A stretch of DNA of 64,000 nt from Lysinibacillus pakistanensis (GTDB taxonomy: Bacteria; Bacillota; Bacilli; Bacillales_A; Planococcaceae). Shown here one piece after another: positions 63,519 through 64,000 of this stretch. Location of the stretch: NCBI RefSeq assembly GCF_030123245.1, contig NZ_CP126101.1, positions 1,486,501 to 1,550,500 of the forward strand, written 5' to 3'. Every line of letters starts with the position of its first letter. Position 1 is the first letter of the stretch. The notes below the pieces were generated by a model. That model saw only the letters and a list, made by a program, of their open reading frames with translations, made no database searches and had not been told where the DNA came from. The translations under genes were made by a program, and so were the position numbers.

Positions 63519-64000
63519 TTGAATAAACGCGGCAGACCCCGAGAGTTTGATTATTCCTCAATTGTAGATGTTGCAATGAAAACATTTTGGTTAAGAGGAT
63601 ATGAGGGGTGTTCTACACAAGATTTATGCAGTGATACAGGACTTGGAAAAGGAAGTTTATACAATACTTTCGGTAGTAAACATGAACTGTATAAACAAGT
63701 ATTAGAACGCTACCATGAAATTGGGATTAGGGAACAAAAGAAATTGTTAGAGACTCCAATTCCAGTTAAAGAACGATTAAGTAATTTTTTTGAATGGGCA
63801 TTGAAAGAAGACTTTGAGAATATTGATCAAAAAGGATGTTTATTGATTAATGCCAGTGTAGAACGTGCTAAAAACGATTTAATGGTACAAGAAATTTTCT
63901 CGAAGCATGTTGAACTTCTTAAACAAGCTATTGAAACAGTGATGGAGGAAGGATTGCAAACAGGTGAAATTTCAAAGAAGCAATCAGCTGAGGAATTAGC
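63519..64000 (+). CDS. TetR/AcrR-family regulator, truncated by the window end
   Basis: It starts at TTG behind GAGGAGG. The visible 160 residues show RGRPREFDYSSIVDVAMKTF and a helix-turn-helix TQDLCSDTGLGKGSLYNTF. The GCLLINASVERA block in the ligand domain is typical of the YxaF/AcuR-like branch that governs nearby oxidoreductases or exporters. The stop and target genes lie to the right of the window. Confidence 0.9.
   Translation, partial: MNKRGRPREFDYSSIVDVAMKTFWLRGYEGCSTQDLCSDTGLGKGSLYNTFGSKHELYKQVLERYHEIGIREQKKLLETPIPVKERLSNFFEWALKEDFENIDQKGCLLINASVERAKNDLMVQEIFSKHVELLKQAIETVMEEGLQTGEISKKQSAEEL

Overview
The window comes from a low-GC Gram-positive bacterium of the Bacillaceae/Planococcaceae type, most likely a Lysinibacillus. 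The reasons are the AT-rich codon use, strong AGGAGG-type ribosome sites, frequent TTG/GTG starts, a tiny YjcZ-family protein, and B. subtilis-like neighbourhoods (adaA-adaB, yxlEFG-like genes, YtrA-type GntR regulator). No rRNA, tRNA or CRISPR array was seen.

1-13.5 kb is a nitrogen-compound catabolism block. A sigma-54 enhancer-binding protein is followed by a textbook sigma-54 promoter (GG-N10-GC) that drives a class-III aminotransferase, an aldehyde dehydrogenase and the two hydantoinase/oxoprolinase subunits HyuA and HyuB. On the opposite strand follow a sarcosine/N-methyl amino acid oxidase, an NCS2 purine permease and guanine deaminase. 13.5-21.7 kb holds assorted small units: a LysR/MFS divergent pair, a MarR regulator with a double palindromic operator and a beta-lactamase-fold hydrolase, a NUDIX hydrolase, a DUF523 protein, and an ECF sigma factor with its membrane partner.

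21.7-36 kb is dense in ABC transporters with dedicated regulators: an FtsX/MacB-type pair; an ABC-2 pair with a two-component system; an ABC-2 pair beside a TetR gene; a TetR/CPBP-protease pair; and a TetR-ABC operon. A DinB gene in this stretch carries an in-frame stop. 36-43.5 kb holds a MerR-like coiled-coil protein, a phospholipid-methyltransferase-like/DedA/two-component operon with direct repeats at its promoter, and a second LysR/MFS pair paralogous to the first. 43.6-46.4 kb is a DNA-alkylation repair group (AlkD-like, SPL-like radical SAM, AdaB, AdaA). 46.5-52.7 kb holds YitT and a regulator divergent from a long operon that resembles B. subtilis yxlEFG joined to a second ABC system and a GntR regulator.

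52.8-64 kb is accessory. An intact IS30-family element abuts a three-gene restriction-modification operon: a Sau3AI/MutH-like endonuclease, an unusual middle protein with a PUA/EVE-like N-terminus and a PD-(D/E)XK C-terminus, and a C5 cytosine methyltransferase. After it comes the severed C-terminus of a membrane transporter directly abutting a large serine recombinase gene. The rest holds broken phage-like genes, a set of tiny genes that share promoter and terminator sequences, a YjcZ gene, and a TetR gene that runs off the end. The middle protein of the restriction operon is the best candidate for something undescribed.
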